Assembly (NCBI GenBank): GCA_039976075.1
Contig: JBDWFY010000016.1
Span: 124,001-188,000, forward strand
Length of the DNA: 64,000 bases
Direction: 5' to 3'
Origin: JBDWFY01 sp039976075
Lineage (GTDB): Bacteria > Pseudomonadota > Alphaproteobacteria > Rhizobiales > Stappiaceae
Shown: positions 62,947-64,000 of the stretch, in pieces
Layout of the letters: each line of letters begins with the position of its first letter
Numbering within the stretch: position 1 is the stretch's first letter
Program-made: the position numbers and the translations under genes
Notes under the pieces: model-generated
Told to the model about the DNA's origin: nothing
The model's input: the letters and a program-made list of their open reading frames with translations, nothing else
Databases searched by the model: none

Positions 62947-62959
62947 GGGAGCCTCATAA

Positions 62960-63934
62960 ATGATCCGCCCTCTCGCATTTTCGCTGGTGGTCGCCGCAGT
63001 AACCTGCGGGTCTGCCCTGGCACAATCGACACCGGTCTTACGCACCCAGATAACGGCTCAAACCGACATCCTCACAATCGGCGACTTTTTCGAACATGCC
63101 GGTGCAGTCGCAGATACGCCTCTTTACCGGGCACCGGATCTTGGAAAGACAGGCCACGTTCCCGCGCAAGATATCATCGCTCGTGCAACCGGATCAGGTT
63201 TGCAGGAGCCGGCGCCGATCAAGATGGCCAATGTTGTCGTTCACCGGCACAGCCTGAAGATAACTGCCAACCATCTTGAAGATCTTATCGCACTGCATAT
63301 TGCAGAAAAAATCGGTGCAATCGACTCTCGCAACATCGAAATCCGGCTGCTTGGAAAGCCGGAGGTTCAGCACGCGGACCCCACCAGCGAAACGCCGTTC
63401 AGTCTCGGCAATCTGGACTGGTCGGAACGCACGGGAAGGTTTTCCGCGCTTGTTCGCATTCAGACCGGCCTGAGAGAGAAAGTGCTCACCGTGAGTGGTG
63501 TCGGAACGGAACTGGTTGAAGTTCCAACGCTCACTCACGGTATCAGACGGGGCGAAATTGTTTCAAAAGCGGATATTTCAATCACACGCGTCGCCCGCAA
63601 CGCCCTGACCGGTCGTGTCGCCAGCAATCTGGATGCAGTGATCGGTATGGCCGCGAAACGGACTCTGCGCGGAAACAGTGTTTTGAGGGAAACGGACTTT
63701 GAGCCGCCAATTCTGGTCAGCCGCGGTGAGAAAGTCACCATCGTTTATCGGGTGAAAGGATTGTTGCTGACTGCGCGCGGTAAAGCCAGTTCTCCCGGAG
63801 CAAAAGACGATCTGATCACAGTTGTAAACCTGCAATCAAACCGAAGCATCCAGGCGACTGTCACCGCTGACGGTCAGGTGATCGTCAATCCCAACCTACC
63901 CCTCATTGCACAAATTACGGAGCTGAAACAATGA
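62960..63934 (+). CDS. flgA: P-ring assembly chaperone FlgA
   Basis: A 324-residue periplasmic protein with a signal peptide (PLAFSLVVAAVTCGSALAQS). The C-terminal SAF-type domain has VEVPTLTHGIRRGEIVSKADI, VIGMAAKRTLRGNSVLRETDF and DDLITVVNLQSNRSIQATVTADG. It chaperones FlgI. It ends in an ATGA overlap with flgH. Confidence 0.93.
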   Translation: MIRPLAFSLVVAAVTCGSALAQSTPVLRTQITAQTDILTIGDFFEHAGAVADTPLYRAPDLGKTGHVPAQDIIARATGSGLQEPAPIKMANVVVHRHSLKITANHLEDLIALHIAEKIGAIDSRNIEIRLLGKPEVQHADPTSETPFSLGNLDWSERTGRFSALVRIQTGLREKVLTVSGVGTELVEVPTLTHGIRRGEIVSKADISITRVARNALTGRVASNLDAVIGMAAKRTLRGNSVLRETDFEPPILVSRGEKVTIVYRVKGLLLTARGKASSPGAKDDLITVVNLQSNRSIQATVTADGQVIVNPNLPLIAQITELKQ

Positions 63935-64000
63935 GTCATTCAACGGTCAGTCGTCTCATTGCGGCAGTTTGCCTGTCTGCATTCCTTGGCGGATGCGGTG
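63931..64000 (+). CDS. flgH: L-ring protein FlgH, N-terminal end only
   Basis: The last 70 bases open a new frame at the ATGA overlap with flgA. It encodes a lipoprotein signal (SRLIAAVCLSAFLGGCG) with lipobox LGGC. This is the expected start of the outer-membrane L-ring lipoprotein FlgH, which follows flgA in this gene order. Only 23 codons are visible, so the call rests on signal type and position. Confidence 0.75.
   Translation, partial: MSHSTVSRLIAAVCLSAFLGGCG

Noticed and set aside
1..64000. CRISPR arrays, rRNA genes, intact insertion sequences, riboswitches
   Set aside because: No regularly spaced repeats, rRNA sequence, intact transposase or recognisable riboswitch core was seen on reading both strands.

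Overview
The window is chromosomal DNA from a motile alphaproteobacterium. The signs are a CckA cell-cycle kinase, MotE and a DUF6468-type protein in the flagellar locus, DUF2948, UPF0262, the order murA/DUF2948/hisD/UPF0262/LMW phosphatase/infA/maf/yacG, the order purL/bolA/grxD, a CGFS glutaredoxin, a rhizobial-type anmK and a TTG-N11-CAA motif before recA. The Hyphomicrobiales or Rhodospirillales/Sneathiella-like groups fit best. I cannot name a genus. Base composition looks moderate, with distinctly AT-rich patches near 22.6-23.7 kb and 31-32.5 kb.

Layout. 1-3.4 kb: the end of a surface-polysaccharide-like region (5'-truncated methyltransferase, glycosyltransferase), anmK and an NTF2-like protein. 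3.6-6.7 kb: purL, bolA, grxD and a terminator. 7-11.2 kb: ttcA-like thiolase, a VOC protein, a GDPD-like protein with altered active-site residues, and a cyclic-nucleotide-type K+ channel. 11.3-17.5 kb: alaS and recA (minus), then a pseudouridine catabolism pair psuK-psuG (plus). 17.8-22.2 kb: an uncharacterised three-gene operon (helical soluble protein, DUF6384 membrane protein, long coiled-coil protein) facing a DUF2270 membrane protein. 22.2-24.1 kb: gene-poor stretch with one small membrane protein and tRNA-Phe. 24.1-30.6 kb: conserved minus-strand housekeeping block ending upstream at murA and a 52-residue basic protein. 30.9-33.2 kb: tRNA-Thr followed by an AT-rich accessory patch with a methyltransferase and two degraded genes.

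33.3-42.2 kb: a LysR regulator divergent from an eight-gene operon: flavin monooxygenase, two CMD/AhpD-family proteins, an octopine-dehydrogenase-like enzyme and a complete PotFGHI-type ABC importer. The four enzyme genes are joined by ATGA overlaps. This is the best candidate for an undescribed catabolic system, probably for an opine- or polyamine-like compound. 42.6-45.1 kb: small membrane protein, DinB-family protein, two lipoproteins (one a PF10023 metallopeptidase).

45.2 kb to the right edge: a flagellar locus. cckA lies downstream of flgB-flgC-fliE-fliQ-fliR-flhB on the minus strand. fliO-fliP run on the plus strand. A 1217-residue secreted TPR protein and fliL-fliM-DUF6468-motE run on the minus strand. 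flgF-flgG-flgA-flgH run on the plus strand behind a near-consensus sigma-54 promoter. Together they encode the export gate, rod, L-ring, P-ring chaperone, switch and stator-associated parts of the flagellum. All family assignments are from reading the translations. No database search was run.
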